DNA of 64,000 nt from an uncultured Aquimarina sp. Lineage in GTDB: Bacteria; Bacteroidota; Bacteroidia; Flavobacteriales; Flavobacteriaceae. The notes under the pieces were generated by a model. That model saw nothing but the letters and a program-made list of their open reading frames with translations, searched no databases and was not told where the DNA came from. Below are positions 45,258 to 54,903 of this stretch, piece after piece. The stretch is taken from contig CANLEM010000005.1 of NCBI GenBank assembly GCA_947489685.1, positions 1 to 64,000 on the forward strand, read 5' to 3'. Positions within the stretch are counted from its first letter, which is position 1, and each line of letters opens with the position of its first letter. Position numbers and translations under genes: made by a program.

Positions 45258-47024
45258 TTAATAACCATCATTTTGTTTAATGACACCTCCACTTACATCT
45301 ATTACACTTTGTGCAATTGGATATACTACGCTTCTTGGTGCAAAAGACACACTGCTTAAATGTGTTCTTTTTGTAGATTCTTCACTCAAATAACTTGTTA
45401 TAACATTTACTGCTTCTCCTCTTCTTGCCAGGTCAAAGAAACGATGTCCCTCTAAAGCTGTTTCGATTCTATATTCGTGAGCAACCGCTTTAATTGCCTG
45501 ATCTTGACCAGAGAAAGTACCGTAAGGGTTAATTACATAGTTAGCTGCTGGTGTAGCTGTAGGCATACCATCTGCATCCAGTTCTTTAACAAAGTCATCA
45601 GTATTTGCGGCACGCATTCGCACTCTATCTACTAAAGACGCACCTAGGTCACCTTGTCCCATTGCTGCCATTATCTCTGCTCTCCACAAAAGTATTTCGG
45701 CAAATCTGATAATATTAGTATTTATGGCACTTACAGCTGGAGCCCATGCACTAGGAGCATCTATAGTTGCATCCTCGAATTGACTTTGTCTAAACACAGA
45801 AATTTTTTGCAAATACGGTCCTCCATTTGCAGGATTACGGATCCATGACTGTCCAGGCATAATCCCCCAACCATTAAAATCTATACCTCTACGTCCAACT
45901 TTCCAATCTAACCTAGGATCCAATTCGCCTGTATATGGTGTAAAAGGATCGTCTGAAGCGACACCATCATCATTAGTAACATCAACATCATTAAATGTAT
46001 CTAATAAAGGTAAACCTGATGCATCAGTTTTGTATGCATTAACCAAATTCTGAGATGGCTGGAAAAAACCACAACATGCTCCACCTGTAGTACCAACCGG
46101 CGCTCCATTAGGAAAATTAAGTGCTTGCCCCCAATTACCATTATCATCATTTGCAGCTCCATCGGCCACCGTATGTTGCACCGCAAATATAGATTCGCTA
46201 GAGTTTTTTGTAGCGGCATTAAAGTTATCAGAATAATTAGTGGTTAAACTATAAGGTCCTGCATTAATCACATCATCAAGAACAGGTGTTGCTGCGGCGT
46301 AATCCAGTTGATACATATGTGTTTTTGCAAGATATGCCTTTGCTGTCCAGCTATTTGCCGCTCCAACAAATCTTGAAGTTTCTGGAAGGTTATCAACTGC
46401 AAACTGAAAATCTGCTTCTATTAACCCCCATGAATCGACATTTTCATTACTCTGCGATTCTGTAACCGTTTCATCTATAAAAGGTATTTTACCCCATATT
46501 TTCTTTGCTTCAAAATGATAGTGCGCTCTTAAAAACCTTCCTTCTGCCACAAATTGGGCAGATTCTGCTGCTGTTAAGTCGCCATTCTCTAATCCGGTTT
46601 GCGCACCACGAATGGCTTCATTACTTCGAGCTACTCCTTCAAAAATAGCATTCCATAAAAAACCATAATAACTATTCTCGGTTGGTAAAGCCTGGTAAGC
46701 TTCAACATTATCTATGATAGGCTGATCTCCAGGATCACTACCTTTATAAGCATTGTCTGATGATACCTCTCCATAAATCCAATGAGAAGGATCTGATCGC
46801 CAAGGATCTGAAGTAGATACATTTAAGTCTAACATACCATAAGCAGCCGTTAATTGAGAACTAACCCAACTACTATCAAAAACAATAACATCTTCACTTA
46901 GCTGCCCTTGTAAAGGAACTTCCAATTCATCTTTACATGACTGAAAAACAATTCCTATCTGTAATAAAATACCAATCGCTAATATGATTCGCTTGGTATT
47001 TGAAAATTTAAATATCTTAATCAT
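45258..47024 (-). CDS. susD: RagB/SusD family nutrient-binding outer membrane lipoprotein
   Basis: 588 aa. Lipoprotein signal with Cys in FQSCKDELEVP. The SusD helical scaffold is recognisable: ENSYYGFLWNAIFEGVARSNEAI, AEGRFLRAHYHFEAKKIWG, FAEILLWRAEIMA, HEYRIETALEGHRFFDLARRGE, and a C-terminal YPIAQSVIDVSGGVIKQNDGY. It binds glycan at the surface above the SusC channel. It starts 12 bp after susC and is co-transcribed with it. Confidence 0.94.
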   Translation of the reverse strand: MIKIFKFSNTKRIILAIGILLQIGIVFQSCKDELEVPLQGQLSEDVIVFDSSWVSSQLTAAYGMLDLNVSTSDPWRSDPSHWIYGEVSSDNAYKGSDPGDQPIIDNVEAYQALPTENSYYGFLWNAIFEGVARSNEAIRGAQTGLENGDLTAAESAQFVAEGRFLRAHYHFEAKKIWGKIPFIDETVTESQSNENVDSWGLIEADFQFAVDNLPETSRFVGAANSWTAKAYLAKTHMYQLDYAAATPVLDDVINAGPYSLTTNYSDNFNAATKNSSESIFAVQHTVADGAANDDNGNWGQALNFPNGAPVGTTGGACCGFFQPSQNLVNAYKTDASGLPLLDTFNDVDVTNDDGVASDDPFTPYTGELDPRLDWKVGRRGIDFNGWGIMPGQSWIRNPANGGPYLQKISVFRQSQFEDATIDAPSAWAPAVSAINTNIIRFAEILLWRAEIMAAMGQGDLGASLVDRVRMRAANTDDFVKELDADGMPTATPAANYVINPYGTFSGQDQAIKAVAHEYRIETALEGHRFFDLARRGEAVNVITSYLSEESTKRTHLSSVSFAPRSVVYPIAQSVIDVSGGVIKQNDGY

Positions 47025-47035
47025 TACAATTTTTT

Positions 47036-50000
47036 TTAAAATGAAACGTTCAATCCCATGTTCACTGATCTCGAAACGGGGTAAGCTCCTCTATCAACTC
47101 CAATTTCTAAATTGGCCTGTTGTTGATTCGTATAGTTCGATAGGTTAATCTCTGGATCTAAACCACTATAATCAGTAATAGTAATTAAATTCTTCCCTTG
47201 TAAAAAGATTCTAATTTTGTCAACATTTAGTTTAGAACTTATCGCATTACCAAGGGTATACCCAACGGCTATATTTTTAAGTCTTATATAAGAACCATCT
47301 TCAATATAGTAAGAAGAACCTACTGATTCGTCTGCGCTTAGTGTAAATGCTGGTAATGTTCCTCCTGTGTTAGTTGGAGTCCAAGAGTTTTGTATATAAT
47401 CTAAGCTTCTGGCACCTTCAAAATTTGAGAAATCTGTCCAGAATCTAGTAAGATTATATATATCATTTCCTTGTGAACCTTGAAAAAGAAGTGATAAATC
47501 AAAATTCTTATATTCTGCATCAAAATTTATCCCATAGGTAAAATCCGGATGCGGATTACCGATTATATCTCTGGCATCACCAGTGATAATAGCTCTTCCG
47601 GTGTTTGGATCGATTCCTTCCCAGGTAAACCCAACAAAAGAAGAGATCGGCTCTCCTGCAAGAGTATTGGTCGTTTCGAATCGTGTTTGCGATCCTAAAG
47701 TAGGATTAGCGATTACCTGATCCAGATTGTTTTCATCTAAGAAATCAACTTCATTTTTATAATGTGAAACATTTACGCCAACTGTATATGAAAAAGCTTT
47801 ATCTGGGCTATTAGAATATTTAAGTCCTAAATCAAAACCTGTATTTGTCATTTGACCAAAGTTTCTGAAAATTGAACCAATGGTATTACCAAAAACCGTT
47901 GGGTCTACAGGTACCGCTAGCAACATATCTTTAGTTACCGCATTATATACATCCAGATCAACACCAAATCTATTATCAAACAATGAAGCAGATACACCAA
48001 AGTTTGTTGTTGTTGTTGTTTCCCAAGTTAAATTAGGATCTCCTATGTTAGATAAGAAAAATCCTGTTTGCCCATTATAATTATAAAAATTAAGGTTAGA
48101 AGCAAAAGAAGTAACTCCTCTAAAAGCTGGTATTGAATTATTTCCTACCTGTCCCCAACTAAACTTAAGTAACAAGTTATTCACTATAGAAGAGTCTTGT
48201 AAGAAACCTTCACTAGACATTCTCCACCCTAAACTAAAAGCAGGAAATATAGCATCTTGGTTTCCGCCTTCAAATAAAGATGATTGATCTTGTCGTACCG
48301 TTGCGCTTACCAAATATTTATCATCATAAGTATAATCTACTTTTCCAAAAACAGAAAAACTCGAAGATTTTGATTGTCCACTGCCCACTGTCTGTGTTCC
48401 AGTACCCGCACTTAAGAATGTAAAGTCAGGTGTATCTTGTAAGAAATTAGTGATCTGTGCAAAAAACTGATCAAATCTGTTCTTCTTAAATTCTGTTCCT
48501 ACAAATGCATCTATACTATGTACATTACCAATAGTTTTGTTGTATTGTAAAATGTTATACCAGTTGGTATTGATTATATCAGTAGATGTTTCTCTTAATA
48601 AATTTACCTGTCTAGCAGCAGAGTTTTCAACATCCACAGGTCTAAAGAAAGTAAAATTAGAACTACTCATATCTGCAGTAAATGTTGATTTTAAAGATAA
48701 TCCATCAATAATATCATACTCTACATATACCGATCCAAGTGCTCTAATTGTTTCTGTAGGGTTATTAGCGTTTCTATCTGCCTGCCCTATTGGATTAGAG
48801 GCATTACCCACACCACCAATAGATGCCGTACCTGCATAATTTCCTTGAATATCACGTACAGGAATCAAGGGATTACTTCTATACAGCGAGGCAATTTGAC
48901 CTTCATTACCCTGATTACGCGAACTACCTACTGGATCCAAAAACCCTATTCTTTCTGAATATGAAACATTTACCGCTTCTCCGATTCTAAATCGATCGGT
49001 AATATCAAATTCTGAGTTTACTCTTAAATTGTAACGCTCAAAACTAGTAGCTCTACCTACACCTTCTTGATCTAATAATCCTAATCCTATATACAATTTA
49101 GAGTTTTCTCCTCCTCCATTTGCCGAGATATTATGTTGTTGTACAAAGGCAGCGTCAAAAAACTCATCAAACCAATCTGTTCCAGCTTTATTAGCTCTTG
49201 TAATTCTGTTATTTGGAAAGCTATATGTACTTTCATCCAAATTTCCTGAAAACCCTTCGGGTAATATATAATCTGGTAATACTGGACTAGTTCCTGATCC
49301 GTATTGAGGATGAGAAAGTGCTTGTCCATCATTGGTTAAAGCTTGCCATCTAGCATCTGCTATTTGTTGCGGTGTAGCAAATTCTGGAAATACTGAGTCC
49401 GGTACAAAATCAATACCGGTTAGTGCATTATAATTAAAAGTAACTTTATTATTTCTATTACCATTTTTTGTAGTTATTACAATTACTCCATTTGCAGCAC
49501 CGATACCATAAATTGAGGCTGCCGCCGCATCCTTTAGTACTTGAATTGATTTTATATCACTAGGATTAAGGTCATTTAACCCCTGTCCTGTTTGCACACC
49601 ATCAATAACATATAACGGATCATTACCGTTAATTGTACCATATCCTCTAATACGTACTGCAGAGTTACCCCCGGGTCCACCTTCGATTCCTACTGTAACA
49701 CCAGCAGCCTGTCCTTGCAGTGCTTGCTCAATGCTGGCAGGTGTAGTAGCCGCAATAGCTTCGGATTGTACAATACTTACAGAACCTGTTATATTTCTGG
49801 CACTCTGTCTTGTATACCCGGTTACAACAACCTCGCTTAATTCACTTGCGTCTTCAACCAAGGTTGTATTTACAGTGGCTTGACCAGAATACGCTACTTC
49901 TTTTGTTACAAACCCTATATACGAAAACACTAACATCTCTCCGTTTGCAACCTCTAACGAATACTTACCATCAAAATCCGTTTGACTTCCTCTATTCGTT

Positions 50001-50488
50001 CCTTTTACAATTACGCTAGCTCCCGGTAGCGGAGATCCATCGGCCGTAGACACAACTCCATTTACTAGGCTTTGTATAATTTCTTCGGGTTCTGAAAACG
50101 TTTTCGAACCTATTTCTTTTTTTTGTTTTGAAATTACGATTTGCCGATCTATAATTTTGTAAGTGAGATTTGTTTTTTGAAATGCCTTATCTAATATTTC
50201 AATAACTGTAGATTGCTGAAGATTAAGTGTTACCTTTTGATTAGTTTGTACAATCTCATCTTTATAAAAAAATATAAATTCACTTTGCGAATGAATCTGG
50301 TCAAACAGATCTTCTAAAGTTCCGTTTTTTACATTAACATTTAGTTTTGTTTGCGAATAAGAGTTGTAAGCATAAGCGCTTGTTAGTCCGAGACACAGGA
50401 ATAAAATAAAAACTCTCATAATAGTTAATAAAAAATTGAATGTCCTCTTTTTAGATGAAAAAGAAAGACAGTTAGCTTTTTTATTCAT
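47036..50488 (-). CDS. susC: SusC/RagA TonB-dependent outer membrane transporter with STN signalling domain
   Basis: 1150 aa. A membrane-spanning signal segment (about 16-42), then an STN domain (about 50-118) of the kind that talks to FecR anti-sigma factors, a carboxypeptidase-D-like beta-sandwich (VNGVVSTADGSPLPGASVIVKGT), a plug domain (VVVTGYTRQSARNITGSVS, ALQGQAAGVTV, DPLYVIDG), and the 22-strand barrel. It imports oligosaccharides with energy from TonB. The FecR and ECF sigma genes directly upstream complete a trans-envelope induction loop. The substrate is not determined; the nearby GH3 enzyme suggests a beta-glucan-like sugar. Confidence 0.95.
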   Translation of the reverse strand: MNKKANCLSFSSKKRTFNFLLTIMRVFILFLCLGLTSAYAYNSYSQTKLNVNVKNGTLEDLFDQIHSQSEFIFFYKDEIVQTNQKVTLNLQQSTVIEILDKAFQKTNLTYKIIDRQIVISKQKKEIGSKTFSEPEEIIQSLVNGVVSTADGSPLPGASVIVKGTNRGSQTDFDGKYSLEVANGEMLVFSYIGFVTKEVAYSGQATVNTTLVEDASELSEVVVTGYTRQSARNITGSVSIVQSEAIAATTPASIEQALQGQAAGVTVGIEGGPGGNSAVRIRGYGTINGNDPLYVIDGVQTGQGLNDLNPSDIKSIQVLKDAAAASIYGIGAANGVIVITTKNGNRNNKVTFNYNALTGIDFVPDSVFPEFATPQQIADARWQALTNDGQALSHPQYGSGTSPVLPDYILPEGFSGNLDESTYSFPNNRITRANKAGTDWFDEFFDAAFVQQHNISANGGGENSKLYIGLGLLDQEGVGRATSFERYNLRVNSEFDITDRFRIGEAVNVSYSERIGFLDPVGSSRNQGNEGQIASLYRSNPLIPVRDIQGNYAGTASIGGVGNASNPIGQADRNANNPTETIRALGSVYVEYDIIDGLSLKSTFTADMSSSNFTFFRPVDVENSAARQVNLLRETSTDIINTNWYNILQYNKTIGNVHSIDAFVGTEFKKNRFDQFFAQITNFLQDTPDFTFLSAGTGTQTVGSGQSKSSSFSVFGKVDYTYDDKYLVSATVRQDQSSLFEGGNQDAIFPAFSLGWRMSSEGFLQDSSIVNNLLLKFSWGQVGNNSIPAFRGVTSFASNLNFYNYNGQTGFFLSNIGDPNLTWETTTTTNFGVSASLFDNRFGVDLDVYNAVTKDMLLAVPVDPTVFGNTIGSIFRNFGQMTNTGFDLGLKYSNSPDKAFSYTVGVNVSHYKNEVDFLDENNLDQVIANPTLGSQTRFETTNTLAGEPISSFVGFTWEGIDPNTGRAIITGDARDIIGNPHPDFTYGINFDAEYKNFDLSLLFQGSQGNDIYNLTRFWTDFSNFEGARSLDYIQNSWTPTNTGGTLPAFTLSADESVGSSYYIEDGSYIRLKNIAVGYTLGNAISSKLNVDKIRIFLQGKNLITITDYSGLDPEINLSNYTNQQQANLEIGVDRGAYPVSRSVNMGLNVSF

Positions 50489-50575
50489 AATTTTGTTTTT
50501 TATACATTAAGTATTGCGTTATCGCAATATTTTGATTTAGGTCAGGAAATGTTGCCGCATTTTCTGACTTTTTTT
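50488..50575 (+). ncRNA. Candidate antisense RNA over the susC leader, ending at an intrinsic terminator
   Basis: On the plus strand, opposite all genes of this locus, an 11-bp stem (50541-50551 with 50558-50568, one G-U pair) with a 6-nt loop is followed directly by seven T residues (50569-50575): a textbook terminator with no plus-strand gene before it. A TAATTTTG box (TAnnTTTG) at 50488-50495, overlapping the susC start codon, could start an RNA of about 75 nt. Antisense RNAs in this position (DonS type) are known in Bacteroides polysaccharide loci. A second hairpin (ATTGCG/CGCAAT) lies at about 50513-50528. No expression evidence; the structure could instead serve the minus-strand leader. 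Confidence 0.4.
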
Positions 50576-50623
50576 ATAAAATAAATGGGTGGTTGTTTAT
50601 TGTTTCATATGATCTGTGTGTTT

Positions 50624-51631
50624 TTAGTTAATTACAATTTTGCCATTTTCTTTTTTATATTTTAAATCGGTTGTTTCCTTTAACACCTCAAGTACTTTTT
50701 CTATACTATCCTTCAAATCCAGATGTCCCGAAAAAGTCTCTGCACGAAGCTCCTCACTATTTATAAGAATCTGAACATTATAATACCTAGATAGTTTTTT
50801 AACTATAACTTCTAATTTTTGCTTTTTGAAAATAAACTTACCATCACGCCATGACATATATTTTGTGACATCAACAGTACTACTACGAAGCGTATTATTT
50901 TTATTATTATAAACGGCTAAAGTACCTGGTGCAATTTTAATTTTTGATTTCCCAAAAATAGAATTATCTGAATATTTTATTTCTACTTTTCCTCTTTCTA
51001 AAGCTGTACTAGTATACGAATCATCTTCGTAACTACTTACATTAAAGACCGTACCTAAAACTTTAATATCATAATCATTTGTAATTACATAAAAGGGTTG
51101 TTCTTTATTATGTCTTACATCAAAAATAGCCTCACCCACCAAATGAACCTCTCTTTTATCGCCATTAAAAGATACTGGATAGGTTAATTTTGATCCCGAA
51201 TTAAGCCATACTTTTGTACCTTCAGACAATGTTATTTTTGTTCTTTTACCGTAAGGCACAATGATCGTATTATAGCTATCTTTTGGTGATTGTTGTACTT
51301 TTTTTGAATTGTTTATATCTACTTCATTTCCATTACTCGAATACGAAATACTCGAAACTCTTTCTTTTATTTTTACCTCGTCTTTATTACCAAGCACTAA
51401 TTTTACATCTCCTTCTTTATTAATATCAACTTTATTGACATTTACATAATTTTTAATCTTTGAAGAGTTATTAAAACCATTCTTATAGGTTACAGATACA
51501 ACTAGTAAAGAAACTGCCGCTGCCGCACCCAAAACTAATGTTAGTCTTTTTCTTCTCCTCTTTTTTCGATACGTATCGACAGAGGTATTAATCCTAGTTT
51601 TTAAAAATTCCTTTTCTTTTTCCGTTAACAT
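50624..51631 (-). CDS. FecR-type anti-sigma factor
   Basis: 335 aa. N-terminal cytoplasmic segment, one membrane helix (LTLVLGAAAAVSLLVVSVTY, about 29-48), then the periplasmic FecR domain (VPYGKRTKITLSEGTKVWLNSGSKLTYPVSF, EVHLVGEAIFDV, FYVITNDYDIKVLGTVFNVSSY) and a C-terminal STN-like domain (MSWRDGKFIFKKQKLEVIVKKLSRYYNV). It holds the ECF sigma factor encoded 161 bp upstream until the SusC STN domain signals that substrate is bound. It ends 135 bp before susC. Confidence 0.92.
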   Translation of the reverse strand: MLTEKEKEFLKTRINTSVDTYRKKRRRKRLTLVLGAAAAVSLLVVSVTYKNGFNNSSKIKNYVNVNKVDINKEGDVKLVLGNKDEVKIKERVSSISYSSNGNEVDINNSKKVQQSPKDSYNTIIVPYGKRTKITLSEGTKVWLNSGSKLTYPVSFNGDKREVHLVGEAIFDVRHNKEQPFYVITNDYDIKVLGTVFNVSSYEDDSYTSTALERGKVEIKYSDNSIFGKSKIKIAPGTLAVYNNKNNTLRSSTVDVTKYMSWRDGKFIFKKQKLEVIVKKLSRYYNVQILINSEELRAETFSGHLDLKDSIEKVLEVLKETTDLKYKKENGKIVIN

Positions 51632-51792
51632 CTTGGGGATATTAAATACATTAAATTATTTTCCTTTTTCTTTTTCATAAGAACATCTTAATATTGATTC
51701 GCTTATAAAGCTCAAACCGTAGGTTCTATATTGTATAAAAGCATCATCCTCAATAGGTATAGACAAAAAAAAATGTCTTTTTTGATTTTTTT

Positions 51793-52347
51793 TTACACTT
51801 CTATTTCGCTTCTTAATTTTTTTACCGCTCGGTAGATAAGTGTTCGAACGGATTCTATAGAGATTCCTAAAATAGCAGCAATTTCTTCATAGGATTTTTT
51901 TTCATCAAATTTTAAAGACAAGCCTCTCCTTTGTTTATTCGAAAGGGCCCCCATAGCCAGAGATAGTTTAGCGCTAATCTCATTAGCATTTTCTGTCTGA
52001 ATTATAGATTCTTCAACAGATGCATTTGCCGATCTGATTTCATTTTTATTATCTTCTGTAGAAAAAAATCTAATCTTAGACTTAAATTTTCTGTTTATCT
52101 TTCTTTTTAAAGATTTAAAAAGATAAAATTTTACATTATCCACATCGGATAATTTTTTTCGATACTTATAAATATCCAAAAAAAGATCATGTATACAGTC
52201 CATCACATACTCCTTATCGTTTGTATGTTGTATACCAAACGCATATAATTTATCTACGTAATTATCATAAAGCTGATTAAAAGCATCTAGATCTCCTAAT
52301 TTAACTTTTGCCCATAAAATAGAATCTACATTTTTGATGGATTGCAT
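51793..52347 (-). CDS. ECF-type RNA polymerase sigma factor (Bacteroidota PUL type)
   Basis: 184 aa. Region 2 (DAFNQLYDNYVDKLYAFGIQHT, then the core-binding CIHDLFLDIYKYR) and region 4 (LSNKQRRGLSLKFDEKKSYEEIAAILGISIESVRTLIYRAVKKLR, helix-turn-helix) are clear. It would direct RNA polymerase to the susC promoter when released by the neighbouring FecR. It sits between the GH3 gene and fecR on the same strand. Confidence 0.93.
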   Translation of the reverse strand: MQSIKNVDSILWAKVKLGDLDAFNQLYDNYVDKLYAFGIQHTNDKEYVMDCIHDLFLDIYKYRKKLSDVDNVKFYLFKSLKRKINRKFKSKIRFFSTEDNKNEIRSANASVEESIIQTENANEISAKLSLAMGALSNKQRRGLSLKFDEKKSYEEIAAILGISIESVRTLIYRAVKKLRSEIEV

Positions 52348-52439
52348 TTGACCTGATTTGTGTATTCGTATATTCCTAAAAATTTAATCTTACTATTTCA
52401 TTGTCACTATTAACTTCACATAAATATAAGTAAAAACGT

Positions 52440-54716
52440 TTATAACTCTTTTTCCAAAACCATTTTCTTAGCAAGTTTACCTATAGTAATTTCAAACTCA
52501 CCACTTTCGGATATCCATTCGTTATTTTCATTAACGAATTTTAGATCATCCAAATCTATCGTGAATAAAACGGTTTTCACTTCTCCGGGTTGAAGCTCTA
52601 CTTTCTTAAATCTTTTTAGAACTTTGACCTCTGGAGTTATACTAGCATACAAATCACTAATATAAAGTTGAACGACTTCTTTACCTGTTTTTACACCAAC
52701 ATTTTGGACATCTACCGAAACCTGAACTTCATCTCCTTTTTTAATAAATATCTTATCCAAACTCAAATTTTTATATTCAAAAGAAGTATAGGATAACCCA
52801 TGACCAAATTCGTACTGAGGACTATAACTTCTTTGATAATCTGCATCATCATTTTGTTCATCATCACCCAAGCTCTCGGTATATTTCCTATTGTATTTCT
52901 GTAACGAGTTTGTATATCTAGGGTAATTATATGGTAATTTCCCACTGGGATTAACATCTCCATATACTATATCTACCAAAGCTCGAGCTCCTTCACTACC
53001 TGGAAGATAACATTGTAATACTGCATTCATTTCTTTTTCGAACGCATTAATAATCCGTGGCCTACCCTCGTTTAACACTAATATTATTGGTTTATTCAAC
53101 TTAGCCAGCGCTTTTGCCAACTTAATCTGTGGCGCTGTAATCGTTAGATCATTAATATCTCCGGGAGTTTCGGTATAATTATGTTCTCCTAAACACAAAA
53201 TAACATAATCTACTTTTTGGGCTAACAAAACCGATTTTGCAATATCTAACTCTTCAAAAATCGAAACTCCTGGAGCATATTCTACGTTTTGTTTTCCTAT
53301 TTTATTTTGAAAGGCTTCAAGAATAGTAAACTTGTCTTCTTGGTATTGATCACTTTTTTCTCCCTGCCAGGTATATGACCAACCTCCATTTAGGTATTTC
53401 ATACTGTTCGCCGTAGGGCCAGTAACAAGTACCTTATCCTCTTTAGAAAGAGGTAAAATATCCTTCTTATTTTTTAACAAGGTAATTGATTCTGAAGCAG
53501 ATATATAGGACATTGCCTCAGAAGAGGAAGAACCAAAATTAGGATAATCCTCTGGATGAGTCACTGGTGTTCTAAACAAATCCAATTCAAATTTCACTTT
53601 TAAAATCCTACGTACGGCATCATCAATTCTTGTGATAGGTACTTCTCCATCACTAACCAAAGAAAACAATTCTTCGAAGAAAGAATAATTATCCGGTACC
53701 ATACTCATATCGATTCCTGCCATTACAGATTTCTTTACCGCTTCTCGCATTGTAGCGGCAATTTTATGCCTGGTGTGTAGGTAGATAATATCTTGCCAAT
53801 CGGTGACTACGAACCCTTCAAAACCCAATTCACCTTTTAACATATCGGTTATTAGCTTTTTACTAGCATGTACAGGGGTTCCGTTAATTTCACCCGAGCT
53901 AATCATCACACTTTTTGCTCCTGCTTCTATACTTTTTGCAAAAACTGGAAGATCATACTGTCTTAAAATTCTCTCGGGAATAATACTTGGCGTTCTATCT
54001 TTTCCGGTAGGAGGACTACCATAACCTATATAATGTTTAACACATGCTGCAACTTTATCCGAAGCGCCAATATCATCTCCTTGAAAACCTTTTACCATAG
54101 CCACTCCCATCTGAGAAGATAAATAAGTATCTTCTCCAAAAGACTCCCACAATCTGGACCAATTTGGATTTCGAGGCAAATCAAGATCTGGCGAAAAAAC
54201 CCACGGTATTGCTGATGCTCTCGTTTCATATGCCGAAATTGCCGCACATTTTTCTACCAATTCTGTATCCCAGGTTGCCGCCATACCTATTTGTTGCGGA
54301 AATAGAATAGCGCCGTCGGTATAACTAGATCCATGAACAGCATCTATACCGTAAATTACGGGGATTTTTTTGTCGGTCTGATTAGTTTCTTCTAATATCT
54401 CATTTAAAATCTCGTTCCATCTTTTGGGTTTTGGTGCACCAGGATTAGGAACATTTAAGATTGAACCTATTTTATATTTATGAATCGCCTCCTTAAGTTT
54501 ATTTTTATCTAGCACCCCTGGCTCTCCCTTTTTCTCTAATGCTGTGATCGTAATTTGTGTCATCTGCCCTATTTTCTCTTCTAGTGTCATACTAGAAAGT
54601 AATTTGGACACTTTAATATCTATTGGATCCAAAGATTGTAGATCTTCTTTTTTAAAAGAACAGGAAGAAAAAAGAATAACACTTATTAGCATAGTGAAAA
54701 ATGCATTGATTTTCAT
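52440..54716 (-). CDS. bglX: Glycoside hydrolase family 3 beta-glucosidase, lipoprotein
   Basis: 758 aa. Lipoprotein signal (FSSCSFKKED). GH3 N-terminal barrel: IGQMTQI, VIYGIDAVHGSSYT, AACVKHYIGYGSP, and the nucleophile D306 in VTDWQD. The GH3 C-terminal domain (VTGPTANSMKYLNGGWSYTWQG) and a fibronectin-like C-terminal domain (about 665-758) follow. It releases glucose from beta-glucosides at the cell surface or periplasm. It opens the polysaccharide locus; target beta-glucan such as laminarin is likely but not proven. The symbol follows the closest well-known relative. Confidence 0.92.
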   Translation of the reverse strand: MKINAFFTMLISVILFSSCSFKKEDLQSLDPIDIKVSKLLSSMTLEEKIGQMTQITITALEKKGEPGVLDKNKLKEAIHKYKIGSILNVPNPGAPKPKRWNEILNEILEETNQTDKKIPVIYGIDAVHGSSYTDGAILFPQQIGMAATWDTELVEKCAAISAYETRASAIPWVFSPDLDLPRNPNWSRLWESFGEDTYLSSQMGVAMVKGFQGDDIGASDKVAACVKHYIGYGSPPTGKDRTPSIIPERILRQYDLPVFAKSIEAGAKSVMISSGEINGTPVHASKKLITDMLKGELGFEGFVVTDWQDIIYLHTRHKIAATMREAVKKSVMAGIDMSMVPDNYSFFEELFSLVSDGEVPITRIDDAVRRILKVKFELDLFRTPVTHPEDYPNFGSSSSEAMSYISASESITLLKNKKDILPLSKEDKVLVTGPTANSMKYLNGGWSYTWQGEKSDQYQEDKFTILEAFQNKIGKQNVEYAPGVSIFEELDIAKSVLLAQKVDYVILCLGEHNYTETPGDINDLTITAPQIKLAKALAKLNKPIILVLNEGRPRIINAFEKEMNAVLQCYLPGSEGARALVDIVYGDVNPSGKLPYNYPRYTNSLQKYNRKYTESLGDDEQNDDADYQRSYSPQYEFGHGLSYTSFEYKNLSLDKIFIKKGDEVQVSVDVQNVGVKTGKEVVQLYISDLYASITPEVKVLKRFKKVELQPGEVKTVLFTIDLDDLKFVNENNEWISESGEFEITIGKLAKKMVLEKEL

Positions 54717-54840
54717 ATCAATATAAAATTAATTTGAGATACTTCTTATAATGAGAACCAACTTTATGAAACATAGACAACATTTTTCATCTAATTTTGA
54801 TTTTTATTTAAAAATCATGTAAAAGTTTGAGTAAATTCAT

Positions 54841-54875
54841 AAAAAAACCGGATCGCTTTCGGCGATCCGGTTTTT
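54841..54875. terminator. Bidirectional intrinsic terminator after carB
   Basis: A 10-bp GC-rich stem (accggatcgc at 54847-54856 with its complement at 54862-54871), 5-nt loop, flanked by A7 on the left and T5 on the right. On the minus strand it lies 29 bp after the carB stop codon and separates carB from the GH3 gene. Confidence 0.9.
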
Positions 54876-54903
54876 AATTATTTTATATCTAAATGAACTA
54901 AAG

